Below, piece by piece: positions 1 to 11,573 of a DNA stretch of 64,000 nucleotides. Every line of letters begins with the position of its first letter. Position 1 is the first letter of the stretch. The translations under genes and the position numbers were made by a program. The stretch is from assembly GCA_964035015.1 (NCBI GenBank), contig CAXIUP010000174.1, positions 62,001-126,000 of the forward strand, written 5' to 3'. The notes beneath the pieces are model-generated. The model was not told the DNA's origin, made no database searches, and worked only from the letters and a program-made list of their open reading frames with translations. Origin of the DNA: Corallium rubrum (lineage: Eukaryota; Cnidaria; Anthozoa; Scleralcyonacea; Coralliidae).

Positions 1-2672
1 CTGACATGGCTGGAGACCAAAGTAATGCAGAGGAACCAATCAGATACCATTAAACCAACTTGTGGAAGCAGAATCTTTAACTTCAGTTTCAAACAGATCA
101 ACCTTCAGCTTCATCATCAACAATAATTGTCATGGTTCAAGCTTTAAAATAAGATATATTCTTTATGTACTTTATTTGTTGTCGTGGCTAAGGTTTTGAA
201 ACTCGTCGATATAACAATTTGGGTCTCCTTAAAGGCGTCAACAAAGCAACAGAAAGCACAGATTTAATTATTACCACAAGTGTCTCAAATAAGCGTTGTC
301 TTCCTGGACCAATGGTGTTAGTTTGACTTTCTCTGTATTCAAGTACTACACAGTTTGTTTTATCTTGGGTGAAGTAACCACTGGAAGATTCCAGAATCCC
401 AAGAATAATTTCCAAAGTTTAAGCAGTCCTGATTTGACTAGACAAACAGCTCGAATTATCTTTATCACTCAAATAGAAACATTGTATTGTACAATTGCTT
501 AAAACATTAGACGCAGATATCTCAGTTCATGAAGTAATATTCAAAACATGGGCAGCAGTGTTTTCTTATAAGATTTAAAACACGAGGTGATAGCCGAGCA
601 TTTTAGATCTCATAAAAGACATACTGCCAATGATTTGTATAGCTTTAGAAACGACTCGTTTTGTAAGTTCATTGGCGTAGTAATATTGAAAAACAGTGTT
701 GTCTGAGACGAGAAAATCAAGTCTAAAGTTTATGTAAATCAGGAGGATTTTTTTATCAGAAATAAAGCTACGGACTTAGTTAGATTTCTTTTGTGCTTTC
801 TTCATGAATTATTAATGAGTTTTTAAAGAGAATGCAACATCATACTTGAAACTAAATATGAGAAACGAAAATTTCTGAAATTTTATCAAGTTAACCTTTT
901 ACAGCCAAGACCATATGTTGTATTGTATAAAATCGTCTGGTTTTCAGCATAAAAAAATCCTAAAGTTTTCAACAAGCTGTAAAGGGTCAAGAATATAGTT
1001 TCCAAACCATTTACAGTCATTGAGGATCTTTTTCTGTGCTAAATACAATTCAACTGGTGTTAACCAGAAGAGATAAATAAGATTTTTGAAATGTCTAACA
1101 GGCTGTGAAAAGTTAAGTATCCCATCAGATAATTTTTAACAAAAAGTCAACCTCTGAATTTGATTTTGACATTGACTAACATGCAGCTATTACTTGAGTT
1201 AACTTTTGCAAAGTTACATCACGAGAAATGCTTTTTACAACTTGCAAACATGGCTTAGGGTATTCTATAGAGCGTGAAAACGTTGTATAATAATGATAAA
1301 TATATGACCATTATAATTACTAAAAGCAGTGGCCTAGATAGTTCAGAATCAGTTAAAAACATTTAAACACGAAACATTCATGCCATTTTTTTATATACAG
1401 CAGAGTATATTGTTGGTGTTTACGCCACCAATAACATTATTAATTTCACACGTGGATTATAAAACACATTTTTTTGAAAGTTGTTCGTCTACACAACGTC
1501 TTCAAACCATTTACTTTATAACGTTAGTCACAACTACCAACAGTCTTTCTCAAGACTACATTAACCTAGACGAACAACTTTTACAAACATGTACTATAAT
1601 ACTACTATTAGATTCAAACTATTTACCGTTATGTAATTGTGTACATCAGAATTGTATAATTGTGATAAAATATTCGATTAACAAATTAGTTTTACAAAGT
1701 AACTAAATAAGATATACCGTTGACACACACTTTCAAAACATTCTCACTTTACACTTATACTGGAGAAAACTCAAAACTAAACTATTTGACTTTGCTAAAT
1801 TACAATTTTTTCTATATGTTAACATTTTCACTGCCACAATCAACTTTTATTATCTTACTGCAATTTTAGTTTACTACCTTTTCACTTCGCTCTATCTAAA
1901 ACACTGCACTTTACTTTTTCACACTCACCGAAAGAGTTAAGCCTTGCCAATTTTAATTATCAAAACTAAGTCTTACCAGGTATTTTATTACCAAACAATT
2001 ATATAGTACCATTTAAACAGCAGTGATCTATTTGTGTTACCCTCGACTGTACATATATACAAGATATATCTAGATTACAACTATATCTCCTTTATTCATA
2101 GCTATAGGTAACTCAAGTGTAATGCAAGTCCTCTCATATACACAAAAAAGTTAATTATAAATTCCAATTCTAATAGTATATATAACTAAACTATTTGTGG
2201 ATCCTGTATAAGTGAAGGTCCAATCAGAGAAATGCTCATAGTGTTTAACTAACAATAACAAACATGATGTCAAAGACAAACTATTGTTATGTAACATATC
2301 TGCAAATGATCAAAAATTCTAAATTATATTATGCAAAATGTGTAATAATATTAGACAAAGAAAGAGCTTGTATCTTTGTCTGCAAATGCTTAGATAACTC
2401 GCCTGTAAATTTTGAAAACTACTTGAAGTTAAACGACCAGAGTATGAGTATACGTGCAATGCTTCTTGTTAGATTCAACTGCCTAAGATATACCCCTGAA
2501 TATGCTAGAAACTTGAATTATTAATTGCTAAAATCTATAATAACTTTCCTAGTAAAATTAGAAAGACTTTCAATTTCAATTATTTGATAGGCAGATTAAC
2601 AATGTCGGTTTTCTTTGATCTACCGCGGAATATATATCACGGATATCGCGAAATCGGTGCTATATAACCTAA
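1..2672. other. AT-rich non-coding stretch, no gene recognised
   Basis: Only short open frames occur (the longest are about 70-110 codons, for example 1380-1706 and 2264-2524). They have atypical composition, no recognisable domain and no supporting splice context. I see no RNA gene, tandem array or element terminus here. Confidence 0.6.
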
Positions 2673-3365
2673 AGGTGGTTTTCACTGTCCCGTCACAAAA
2701 TCTAAATTACTAAACCTATAAAGCTGGTTGTTTTATATATTTTGTAAATCGTTATTACGAGTATTTCTGGAAAATTTTGAGTTGATACAACTATTACTTC
2801 TTGAGTTACAGCTTTTTGACTTATATTATTGCTGACGTCAGTATAATTTTCAAATGTCGTCAAAAGTCATTTTGTACACGTAGTTCAACGTACAAAGCTT
2901 GGTTAAGTTTTAGAAGTGACGTCTAATTACAATTAATATAAAATCTAGAGATTCTGGTTGAAACTACACTTTTTACGAGCATTTGTTTTTTTGGCCGCCA
3001 TGTTTGTGTACCTCGCAGAAGCCAATTAGGTACACAAACATGGCGGCCAAAAAACAAATGCTCGTAAAAAGTGTAGTTTCAACCAGAATCTTTAGATTTT
3101 ATATCAACTGCAATTAGACGTCACTTCTAAAGCTTAACTAAGCTTTGTATGTTGAATTACGTGTACAAAATGACTTTTAACGACATTTGAAAATTATACT
3201 GACGTCAACAATAATATAATTCAAAACTCAAGAAAGAATAGTTGTATCGACTCAAACTTTTCCAGAAATACTCGTAATAACTATCTACAAAATATATAAA
3301 ACAACCAGCTTTATAGGTTTAGTAATTTAGATTTTAGAATTTTGTGACGTCAGTGAAAACCACCT
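2673..3365. repeat. 0.7 kb palindromic MITE-like element
   Basis: The two halves are inverted copies of each other. The left end AGGTGGTTTTCACTG matches the right end CAGTGAAAACCACCT, and homology runs almost to the centre, where a segment around 2985-3055 (TGGCCGCCATGTTTGTGTAC and its complement) forms a nearly perfect hairpin with a short loop. There is no coding capacity. TA occurs next to both ends, so a TA target duplication (Tc1/mariner-like) is possible but not proven. The arms differ by scattered substitutions, so it is not very recent. Confidence 0.8.
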
Positions 3366-4026
3366 ACAGTGTATATACAGCACTCTTGCCAATTACTTAC
3401 GTCAAATTAATATCCCAAGAGAAAACCGACTTTGTTGGCTAATGGTTGGTTCAATAACCTTTACTTACAATATTAATTACATTATATTTAAGACACACAT
3501 ATACCAACAAGATATTGTAAACTCTAAAGTGTTTTATCCTGAGTAAGTATTTACTCTATCTATTGTATAAATACGCTCTATAAACACAATGGGCTGATGG
3601 CAGAAACGCTGTTTGACCGTTGTTGACGATAATCAGTGTTTAAACGAGTTTCAAAATACCTAGATATTAAGCTGTGAAAATACTGACTATTGTTAATCGA
3701 CAATTAACTATTGTCTTTGGTTTTGCAATGTTGTGGTCGACGAACGCGGTTCAATCCAAGGTTACATCTTGTTTAGCTACTCACTAAATCAACGTTATTT
3801 GAAATGGCCTAATTATGGATGCCTAAACTAATATTTTTATATTTATAGACAATTACATGTCTTCTGTCTTCTAATGTTGAATTCTTATCATAGCCTATTT
3901 GTTTTCTGTTGCATCACCTATCAAATTGTTATCAATTCGATCTTCTGTTTATAGATTTGCCATGTAATTTTTTTCAGACCTAATTTTCGTTTAACTTTAC
4001 CTTGTCCGTAGGTTCAATCAGTTCAA
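3366..4026. other. Intergenic, downstream of the TPR-CHAT gene
   Basis: No open frame or repeat of note. This would be the 3' flank of the minus-strand TPR-CHAT gene. I did not find a convincing poly(A) signal close to its stop codon. Confidence 0.5.
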
Positions 4027-7000
4027 TCACAAGGTCATTTGGCGAGATTTGGTTTTTATTTCTTCAATATCGTGCTTAGAAAACTTAACGTCTTCGCCGT
4101 AGATAGTAAATGGTGCCCAAACCTGTACATTTCGGAAAAAAAGGTGTTGATGTTGTTGAAATATGTTCATTGTCCTTCGCAAAGCCTCACAAACCGACGT
4201 TTCGTTGCAAATTTCTTTATAGAAATTTTTCATGAACAATTTTGAACCCTCATCATGTATAGGCCAGAGAGTGGCAAGAACGGAGCGAGCACCGGCTGCA
4301 AGAAATGCGCGTGCTAGACCAACGACTCCTTCTGAAGAGACATTCCCTCTTCCTGTATGACAACAACAGAGGACAACTAACCGGGCACTTATGGGAATTT
4401 CAATAATATCTTCTTCTCTTAAAAGATACGATTCTTCCTTGGGTAAGCCTGAGATAGTTGAATTAGGATTAGGAGCAAGAAAAATTTCACCATGTTCTCC
4501 CTCCCCATGTGCGGCAATGTGAATTATGCCAGCGTTTTGAATTAATTGTAAAACTCGTTGCTTTACGGCCTTGTCTTCTACTAAGGATTTAGCGTCAAAA
4601 AGCGGTGCAAGACATTGCACTTCAGCTGTGGCGAATGGGAGCGGATCCGGTTCAAATTCTTCTCGACGAAAACTAACTTTGCCAATAGTTGGATTACCAA
4701 CAAACAATGCAAAACCTAGACTAGCTTCATCTGATTGCTTCATGCTGGCATAAAGAGTGTGCAGAGATGGTGTTATTTGAATACTGTAATTTTGTGAGAT
4801 GGAGGAACCGTTTTCATCTTTCAAAGCACAAAATGGCACAAAAAACAAATATTTGTCAGGGACAATAATCAGTTTGTTTCCTTTAATAAACTGCTTAACA
4901 GGATTGACGAGTTTCTGAAACAATTCCTGTAAAATAAGAGTACGTTGTTCAATAGGAGGAGGTCTAGCCGGAGACCTCGGTTTGGCAACGTCAACAGCCA
5001 GATCATAACGTTGCACTACTTGCAGTACATTCTTGATTTTCGAGTCAGAACGTTGGGGTGTGTTGGGAAGCAACATGCTTTCGCAAGACTGGGCCTTTTT
5101 GGAAAGTTTATTTTCGGAGTTCTCTAATTTACAATCTTCTGATCCTTTATAAGATTCAATAAAATTCTCATTCACTAACATCTGGCTCCATGGTATTTCC
5201 GCAATGTTGTGACGATCAGAGGTCGAATTTGAACTTAGTTTAACCAAGGAGGAATCACGATTTAAATTAACGGAATAAGTATGAAGCAACATTTTCAAAA
5301 TGTCGAAAATAGAATTCTCAGGTAAAGTCAGGTCATTAGTTCCTTCCAAAAGTATGTGTTTAATATCATCCACGCCATTTAAAACCCAAATATGGAGCAA
5401 CTTAGCGTGATCAAAAGAGTAAAATAAAACAGTAGAATTATTTTTCTCGAGCAGGATACCCTTCTCAATATTGTCTATTTCTAATTTCTCTTCATTTTTG
5501 TCAATATTCTTCCAGGTCTCACGTGTATAATTGACCATGTCATCAATCTCTGATTTCTTTCGCTTCTCGAAAAGAGCATGCAGTGCCTTGGCCTTTCCAA
5601 GATCAATAACTAACAAGGCGGCTTCAATGCGTTTTAACAAAATAAAACAATACATTAGAGTCATATATCGGTCAAAGTATTCACTAGTAAATGATATCTT
5701 ATTTTTGTCAATGCTCAAGTCGAATAAAATCATATCACCGCACATAACAGATCTCTTCAGAAATGACACAGCGTTTTTTAAGTTGCTCACATCTTTCCTT
5801 TCGCGAGCTACAGACAAATACAGTGACAAGTAAGATTTCCCTATGTTTCCTAAAGTAATGCATTCCAAACTTCGATCACCAATTTCTAAACTAATTTTAA
5901 ATGCTTCTCCAAAATATTTAGGAGATTTTTGAAACTGCCCCATGTTGGAATATGCAATACCTAGACTTCCATTGTTACTTGCTATTCCTGACCGATCTCC
6001 TATTTCAGTGCTGATTTCCAGACTTTTATTGTAATAGTGAATAGCTTTTTCATACTGCCCCAAACAAAGATAGGCAGTCCCTAAATTTCCATTGTTACTT
6101 GCTATTCCTGACCGATCTCCTATTTCAGTGCTGATTTCTAGACCTTTATTGTAATAGGAAATGGCTTTTTCATACTGCCCCAAACAACAATAGGCAGTCC
6201 CTAAATTTCCATTCTCAGTTGCTATTCCTGACCGATCTCCTATTTCAGTGCTGATTTCTAGACCTTTATTATAATAGTGAATAGCTTTTTCATACTGCCC
6301 CAAACAACGATAGGCAGACCCTAAATTTCCATTGTTATTTGCTATTCCTGACCGATCTCCTATTGCAGTGCTGATTTCTAGACCTTTATTATAATAGTGA
6401 ATAGCTTTTTCATACTGCCCCAAACAACGATAGGCGGTCCCTAAATTTCCATTGATATTTGCTATTCCTGATCGATCTCCTATTTCAATGGCGATTTCTA
6501 GACCTTTATTATAATAGTGAATGGCTTTTTCATACAGCCCCAAACTAAGATAAGCATGTCCTAAATTTCCATTGTTACATGCTATTCCTGACCGATCTCC
6601 TATTTCAGTGCTGATTTCTAGATCTTTATTATAATACTGAATAGCTTTTTCATACTGCCCCAAACAACGATAGGCAGTCCCTAAATTTCCATTGTTATTT
6701 GCTATTCCTGACTGATCTCCTATTTCAGTGCTGATTTCTAGACCTTTATTGAAATAGCCAATGGCTTTTTCATACTCTGCCAGCCCTAGACGCGCATTTC
6801 CTAATCTTTCGCAACATTCTGCTTTGCCTGATTTGTCTTTAAGTTGATCTGCAATCGTTTCAGCTCTTAGGGTATATTCTATTGTTTTACTAAAATGTGA
6901 AGTATTAAAATATATTTTTGCAATTCTAAGAAGAATAGTCATTCTCAAACTCTTTCCCTCAACTAAATTACTTAGGCCTAATACTTTTTCGGACTCAAGA

Positions 7001-7191
7001 TAGCACTTCAACATACCCGAAAATTCTCCATTTCCATCACATTTTTGAGTAATCAAGAATAACATTAAAACTTTCATCATTACGTTACCTTTAAGAAGTT
7101 CAATAGATCTATCTACTATATATTCAAAGTCATTCTTTTTTCCTTTGTCTTGTAGAATTTTTGCCGTCTCAGCAACAAACTCAATTACCAT
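4027..7191 (-). CDS. TPR-CHAT protein (tetratricopeptide repeats plus CHAT caspase-like protease domain)
   Basis: Single open frame of 1054 codons. Residues ~1-123 are helical and divergent. Residues 124-443 are eight consecutive 40-residue TPR units of the nephrocystin-3/TPR_12 style (core NGNLGTAYRCLGQYEKAIHY), several nearly identical. Residues ~444-730 are helical and then low-complexity linker. From ~760 there is a CHAT domain (caspase-HetF associated with TPRs), with FVPFCAL, HIAAHGEGEHG (candidate catalytic His895) and LVVLCCCHTGRG (candidate Cys944, the third Cys), followed by GLARAFLAAGARSVLATLWP. Both residues of the expected His/Cys dyad are therefore present. TPR-CHAT proteins are known in bacteria, where one (Csx29) is the protease of a type III-E CRISPR complex; metazoan members are poorly characterised, so the substrate is unknown. 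The start is the first ATG after a TATA-like box at 7251-7259. No intron is needed, though a small upstream exon cannot be excluded. Confidence 0.9.
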   Translation of the reverse strand: MVIEFVAETAKILQDKGKKNDFEYIVDRSIELLKGNVMMKVLMLFLITQKCDGNGEFSGMLKCYLESEKVLGLSNLVEGKSLRMTILLRIAKIYFNTSHFSKTIEYTLRAETIADQLKDKSGKAECCERLGNARLGLAEYEKAIGYFNKGLEISTEIGDQSGIANNNGNLGTAYRCLGQYEKAIQYYNKDLEISTEIGDRSGIACNNGNLGHAYLSLGLYEKAIHYYNKGLEIAIEIGDRSGIANINGNLGTAYRCLGQYEKAIHYYNKGLEISTAIGDRSGIANNNGNLGSAYRCLGQYEKAIHYYNKGLEISTEIGDRSGIATENGNLGTAYCCLGQYEKAISYYNKGLEISTEIGDRSGIASNNGNLGTAYLCLGQYEKAIHYYNKSLEISTEIGDRSGIASNNGSLGIAYSNMGQFQKSPKYFGEAFKISLEIGDRSLECITLGNIGKSYLSLYLSVARERKDVSNLKNAVSFLKRSVMCGDMILFDLSIDKNKISFTSEYFDRYMTLMYCFILLKRIEAALLVIDLGKAKALHALFEKRKKSEIDDMVNYTRETWKNIDKNEEKLEIDNIEKGILLEKNNSTVLFYSFDHAKLLHIWVLNGVDDIKHILLEGTNDLTLPENSIFDILKMLLHTYSVNLNRDSSLVKLSSNSTSDRHNIAEIPWSQMLVNENFIESYKGSEDCKLENSENKLSKKAQSCESMLLPNTPQRSDSKIKNVLQVVQRYDLAVDVAKPRSPARPPPIEQRTLILQELFQKLVNPVKQFIKGNKLIIVPDKYLFFVPFCALKDENGSSISQNYSIQITPSLHTLYASMKQSDEASLGFALFVGNPTIGKVSFRREEFEPDPLPFATAEVQCLAPLFDAKSLVEDKAVKQRVLQLIQNAGIIHIAAHGEGEHGEIFLAPNPNSTISGLPKEESYLLREEDIIEIPISARLVVLCCCHTGRGNVSSEGVVGLARAFLAAGARSVLATLWPIHDEGSKLFMKNFYKEICNETSVCEALRRTMNIFQQHQHLFFRNVQVWAPFTIYGEDVKFSKHDIEEIKTKSRQMTL
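5863..6822 (-). repeat. 120-bp coding tandem repeats (eight TPR units)
   Basis: Eight in-frame 120-bp units encode the TPR array. Units 2-7 are very similar at the DNA level, including synonymous positions, which suggests recent unit duplication or gene conversion. Units 1 and 8 are more diverged. Confidence 0.85.
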
Positions 7192-7250
7192 TTTAATGTT
7201 TCTGTTTCTTGCTTGAAAAATCTGTTTTCAGTTTAAAAATATTAAGATTA

Positions 7251-7259
7251 CTTTATATA
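7251..7259 (-). promoter_or_regulatory. Candidate TATA box of the TPR-CHAT gene
   Basis: On the minus strand the sequence reads TATATAAAG about 60 bp upstream of the ATG at 7191. Transcription starting ~30 bp downstream would give a short leader in which that ATG is the first. Confidence 0.45.
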
Positions 7260-7311
7260 TCAACAAAGTTAAACAAAACGTCGGTTTGTAACTTGTTAAC
7301 GTTTAACAATT

Positions 7312-7848
7312 TAAAGTGCATATACGAGAATTTTCATTATTTTTCTAAAAATCGGCCGTATCAAGACGATTCTAACGATATATAACACACCTTAAACGGA
7401 TAAAAACTTCTCGAGATATCTTGCATCAAACATGAGTTTTTCAAAACATGGCCGGAAGAAAATAGTTTGATTCCAAACAACGGTGATGACGTCAAATCGG
7501 GACAAGCTGTAATCGACGACTATAGTTGTTTAGTTGTTTTAAGATCCAGAGGTAGACATTGTCACAAAACACAGAGTAATTGATAATTTTCTGAAGAGTC
7601 TCTCCAAACTATAGGTAAACAAATGTGGTCGTCCGACAGCTTGTCCCGATTTGACGTCATCACCATTACTCAGACTCAGACTCTTTTCTCCCGGCCATGT
7701 TTAGGAAAAACCATTTTTTGGCTATGTTTGATGCAGTCTATCTAGAGAAGTTTTTACCCGTTTAAGGTACGTTATATATCATTAGAATCGTCTCGATAAG
7801 GCCGATTTTTAGGGGGGGGGGGGGGGAAATTCTCGTATATGCACTTTA
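7312..7848. repeat. 0.54 kb inverted-repeat MITE-like element in the TPR-CHAT 5' flank
   Basis: The left end TAAAGTGCATATACGAGAAT is mirrored at the right end (ATTCTCGTATATGCACTTTA). Matching inner segments include GACGTCAAATCGGGACAAGC near 7490 and its complement near 7650. A 15-base G run at 7812-7826 interrupts the right arm. It is non-coding and lies only ~120 bp upstream of the TPR-CHAT start codon. Confidence 0.75.
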
Positions 7849-8324
7849 CACGTTTGTGACAGACGGCGTTTGTACTGAACAGAGCTTTCGTCGAGATAGT
7901 GTAGTGGGTGGGGTGTAGAGTTAAATTGACCCGATGTGAGAAAAAAAATGTTTTCTTTTAAAGCACACACGTAAAAACACCGGGATTGTTCCATACCTGC
8001 AAGCAACTTGTTACAAAGCTGTTCCAAGCCGTTACCAGGATGCATTCACACTGGTTGTTCCCAGTTTGTTAACAAGTATGTAACAGGTTGTTGACAACTT
8101 GTAACAAAGTTGATGACTTCAACGGACTTTTGACAAGTTGTTGCAACAATTTGTTATCCTGCTCTGCACTTAACAAGTTGCTACAAGGTTGACAACAAGC
8201 TTGCATTGGCTTGGTAAAATCACAACTTGTTAACAATTGTTAACTGCTACAAGCTTGTTGCGAACACATCCTGTCAACGAGCTGTGGAATTTTTATACGC
8301 GTGTAGATTTGCTCAAAGAAAAAA
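7849..8324. repeat. Cluster of degenerate AACAAGTTGT-type motifs
   Basis: From about 8040 to 8290 the sequence is built of loosely repeated words such as AACAAGTTG, GTTGACAACTTGT and TTGTTAACA in both orientations, so it can form many short hairpins. No coding potential is seen. Confidence 0.5.
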
Positions 8325-9125
8325 ACAACAAACAAACAAACAAACAAACAAACAAACAAACAAACAAACAAACAAACAAACAAACAAACAAACAAACAAA
8401 CAAACAAACAAACAAACAAACAAACAAACAAACAAACAAACAAACAAACAAACAAACAAACAAACAAACAAACAAACAAACAAACAAACAAACAAACAAA
8501 CAAACAAACAAACAAAGTAAACAAACAAACAAACAAACAAACAAACAAACAAACAAACAAACAAACAAACAAACAAACAAACAAACAAACAAACAAACAA
8601 ACAAACAAACAAACAAACAAACAAACGAACGAACGAATGAAGAAAGGAATGAAGGAAGGAACGAAGGAAAGAGGGAAGAAATGAATGAATGAACGAATGA
8701 ATGAATGAATGAATGAATGAATGAATGAATGAATGAATGAATGAATGAATGAATGAATGAATGAATGAACAAATAACTAAATAACTGAATAACTAAACAA
8801 CTGTATAATTGAATAGCTGAATAAATGAATAAACGAACAAATGAACGAACGAACGAACGAACGAACGAACGAACGAACGAACGAACGAACGAACGAACGA
8901 ACGAACGAACGAACGAACGAACGAACGAACGAACGAACGAACGAACGAACGAACGAACGAACGAACGAACGAACCAACGAACGAACGAACGAACGAACGA
9001 ACGAACGAACGAACGAACGAACGAACGAACGAACGAACGAACGAACGAACGAACGAACGAACGAACGAACGAACGAACGAACGAACGAACGAATAAATAA
9101 ATAAATAAATAAATGAATAAAATAA
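8325..9125. repeat. Compound tetranucleotide microsatellite block
   Basis: Successive arrays each differ by one base in the unit: (CAAA)n at ~8325-8626, broken once near 8515; a GAAG/GAAT-rich transition; (GAAT)n at ~8681-8769; a degenerate bridge; (GAAC)n at ~8842-9091 with one CAAC variant; and (AAAT)n to ~9125. Long open frames in every phase are artefacts of the 4-bp period. Confidence 0.95.
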
Positions 9126-9730
9126 ATTTATGCAAATAGTCCCAGTTTGGTCTTTTTCAAATAGTCCAAAAATAGTACTGATATTTAAATTACTTACTTC
9201 ACGGCGCATTTTCCCTGCATCAAAACATTGTTGGGCTGATTGCATTTTGTGAATACAGGCAAGACCGTTTTTAGCTGCAAAAGAAACCGAAATACATCAA
9301 CAAAATCAGGCCAACAAACTGAGAACAATGTAATATGTATAGGTTAGTTACTAAGACTGGAATAGCTGATAACCAACTGACTTAATTCATTCATAATATA
9401 GATGATATCCATTGCTTTTTAACAAAAAAATAGTATTCTAAGTTTTAAAGCAATATAATAGATCATTTAATATGTAAGGCAACTAACCTATATATTAGTT
9501 CACGATCATCTCGGTTTTCTTTGATGTACCACGGTTGTTTATTTATAATAATTACTCCCAACCACACATAAATCAAGTTAATGCCAAGTTACTATATATT
9601 AGCCCGGGCCAGTTAACTTGATTTATGCGTGGTTGGGAAAATAAGGGTTAATCAATGGTTAATCTCTGTGATAATGAACTCAGTATCTCAGTTTTCTTAG
9701 CCAACCTCTGTGATCATGAACTACGTAAGG
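9126..9730. other. Non-coding, with a small inverted repeat
   Basis: No gene is seen. A short inverted repeat at about 9557-9640 has CCCAACCACACATAAATCAA on the left and its near complement on the right around an AT-rich centre. It is probably a small transposon relic. Confidence 0.45.
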
Positions 9731-9969
9731 CCATAGTCAATCGAGATATGGTCTGGAAACTCAGCTAAAGTCTTCGTTCTATCTCTTTGTTCGCCTTTAC
9801 GCATTTTTGTGCACGGTCACGGAACACATTGTATTTAGTATAATAAACGAATTGTCCAATAGCAACGTTTCAGCGTACTATTCAATAAAGGTACGGTTCA
9901 ATATAAAATCACAGCTCATTATAGGCGCTTTGAAGTTTGCCGAGTTTCCAGACCATATCTCGATTATGG
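9731..9969. repeat. Small inverted-repeat element flanked by TAAGG
   Basis: The outer ~28 bp are inverted copies: the left end begins CCATAGTCAATCGAGATATG and the right end closes CATATCTCGATTATGG, with a 4-bp indel between arms. TAAGG occurs directly outside both ends (9726-9730 and 9970-9974), consistent with a 5-bp target duplication. Confidence 0.6.
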
Positions 9970-9970
9970 T

Positions 9971-10393
9971 AAGGCGTGCGCTAAACGTCGCACAATAGAT
10001 GAATTTAATTCAGAAGAATTTAATTCGAATTAACTTCGTCGGTGATGCGACGTAAATGCGACGTCAAGTTAAACGTCGAATTTCAGTCGAATTTAATTGT
10101 TTTTACTTGGACCCGTGGAGCCTGAAAACAATTTCTTGAAAACATGGTGGTGAATTGTCACAGATAGAAGAGAAACATTTAATTCGACGCAATGATAATT
10201 CGTCGTGTAACTCGAACACGCATAATTATCGTCACATTATCTGTCTGACTCAGATGAATTTAATTGCCCAGACGAATTTACTTCGTGAGTCGAATTTAAT
10301 CGAGTTATACGTCGCAGTTTCGTCGAATAAAATTTAAACAATTAAATTCATCTGAATTAAATTCGTTGATTGCGCGACATTTAGCGCAGCCCT
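9971..10393. repeat. Inverted-repeat element rich in GAATTTAATTCG and CGTCG words
   Basis: The left end GCGTGCGCTAAACGTCGCAC and the right end GTTGATTGCGCGACATTTAG pair as imperfect inverted repeats. The interior alternates GAATTTAATTCG-like and CGTCG-like words. It abuts, and may overlap, the preceding small element. Confidence 0.55.
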
Positions 10394-11080
10394 ATTAAAG
10401 TATAGTTACCTCAACCGCGGTCGCGGTCGGTATTAGCCACATTAAGCATATTAGGCATTTTTGAGACATGGAGGGTGACCGGAAGAACAGGAATACAATA
10501 CAGAACTACTGAACCGCGTATTCTTTGAAAAGACTTTTTTACCCAAAACAAAGGCTATGAATAATCACATATCTGAACTGTTAGCTCATAAGCTTAAATT
10601 TCATCTTTATATAAAAATACAGATCCTTTATTTTATATTGTAATGCAATGAAATTATCCCCCTTAAAATACAAGTTTGCTACTTTAAAAGCATGTCTATT
10701 GTAATAAAACAACGATGACAGGCCTCAACGTTTTAGAAGTTCCCGTCGTCTCAAGAACGTGAAAATGCTCTCAATGACGTCTTGTGTAGAACGACGACGG
10801 CGTTCTCTTTGCTCTTGGAATTTTAAATTGCTCATTATCATTGTTTTGAACGAAAAATGCTATTGAATTCAATCGCTGTCCGTGGCTCTCAAACGCCTGT
10901 ATGCTTAAGCTCTCTAATGGCTATACTTAACCGCGGTGCACCAATGAGAATTGACACCAAATTAAGATTCTTTTATATACATACAAGAGGCCAGAGACTG
11001 AGTATATACCTCCACCAGTGGGTTATTACTACTACACTTGTATGAATGAATAAAATGCTTGATTGCACTCGTACCAAAAT
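10394..11080. other. Non-coding
   Basis: No open frame with recognisable content, tandem array or paired termini are apparent. Confidence 0.45.
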
Positions 11081-11233
11081 TGGGTCATTCCAGAAAACAT
11101 CCACACCTCCCCATGGAGGGAGGAAATGTGAAGTTGACCCCCTCCCCCCTTCAGACGTCCTAGTACATTTTACTATTATCAGAAGTAGATTTACCCCCCT
11201 GGGGGAGGTATGGATCTTTTCAGGAATGACCCA
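11081..11233. repeat. 153-bp MITE-like hairpin, TGGGTCATTCC termini
   Basis: The left end TGGGTCATTCCAGAAAACAT pairs with the right end ATCTTTTCAGGAATGACCCA, and inner C/G-rich stretches (CACCTCCCCATGGAGG and CCCCCTGGGGGAGG) also pair. A related left end, TTGGGTCGTTCCAGAAAAGA-like, recurs near 12103. Confidence 0.75.
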
Positions 11234-11430
11234 TCATGCAAAAATGTTTTCATAAAATAAGGATAATGAGCACAATCAAGCATTTCTTCTTCACAGAGAA
11301 TCTTGTAGTCAGATTTTTATTAATTTCTCATCCAAATTTCAACCAAAATTGAATGGCTTGGTTCTTGGTCTATGATCAATCTTTCCACAAATTGTGATAA
11401 ACATCTGTGCAGTATTTGGTGGGATATCCC

Positions 11431-11573
<143 letters not shown>

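Noticed and set aside
8237..9245. Open frames rich in NKQT, NERT, FVCL and FVRS
   Set aside because: Artefacts of 4-bp microsatellites, which encode a 4-residue period in every frame.
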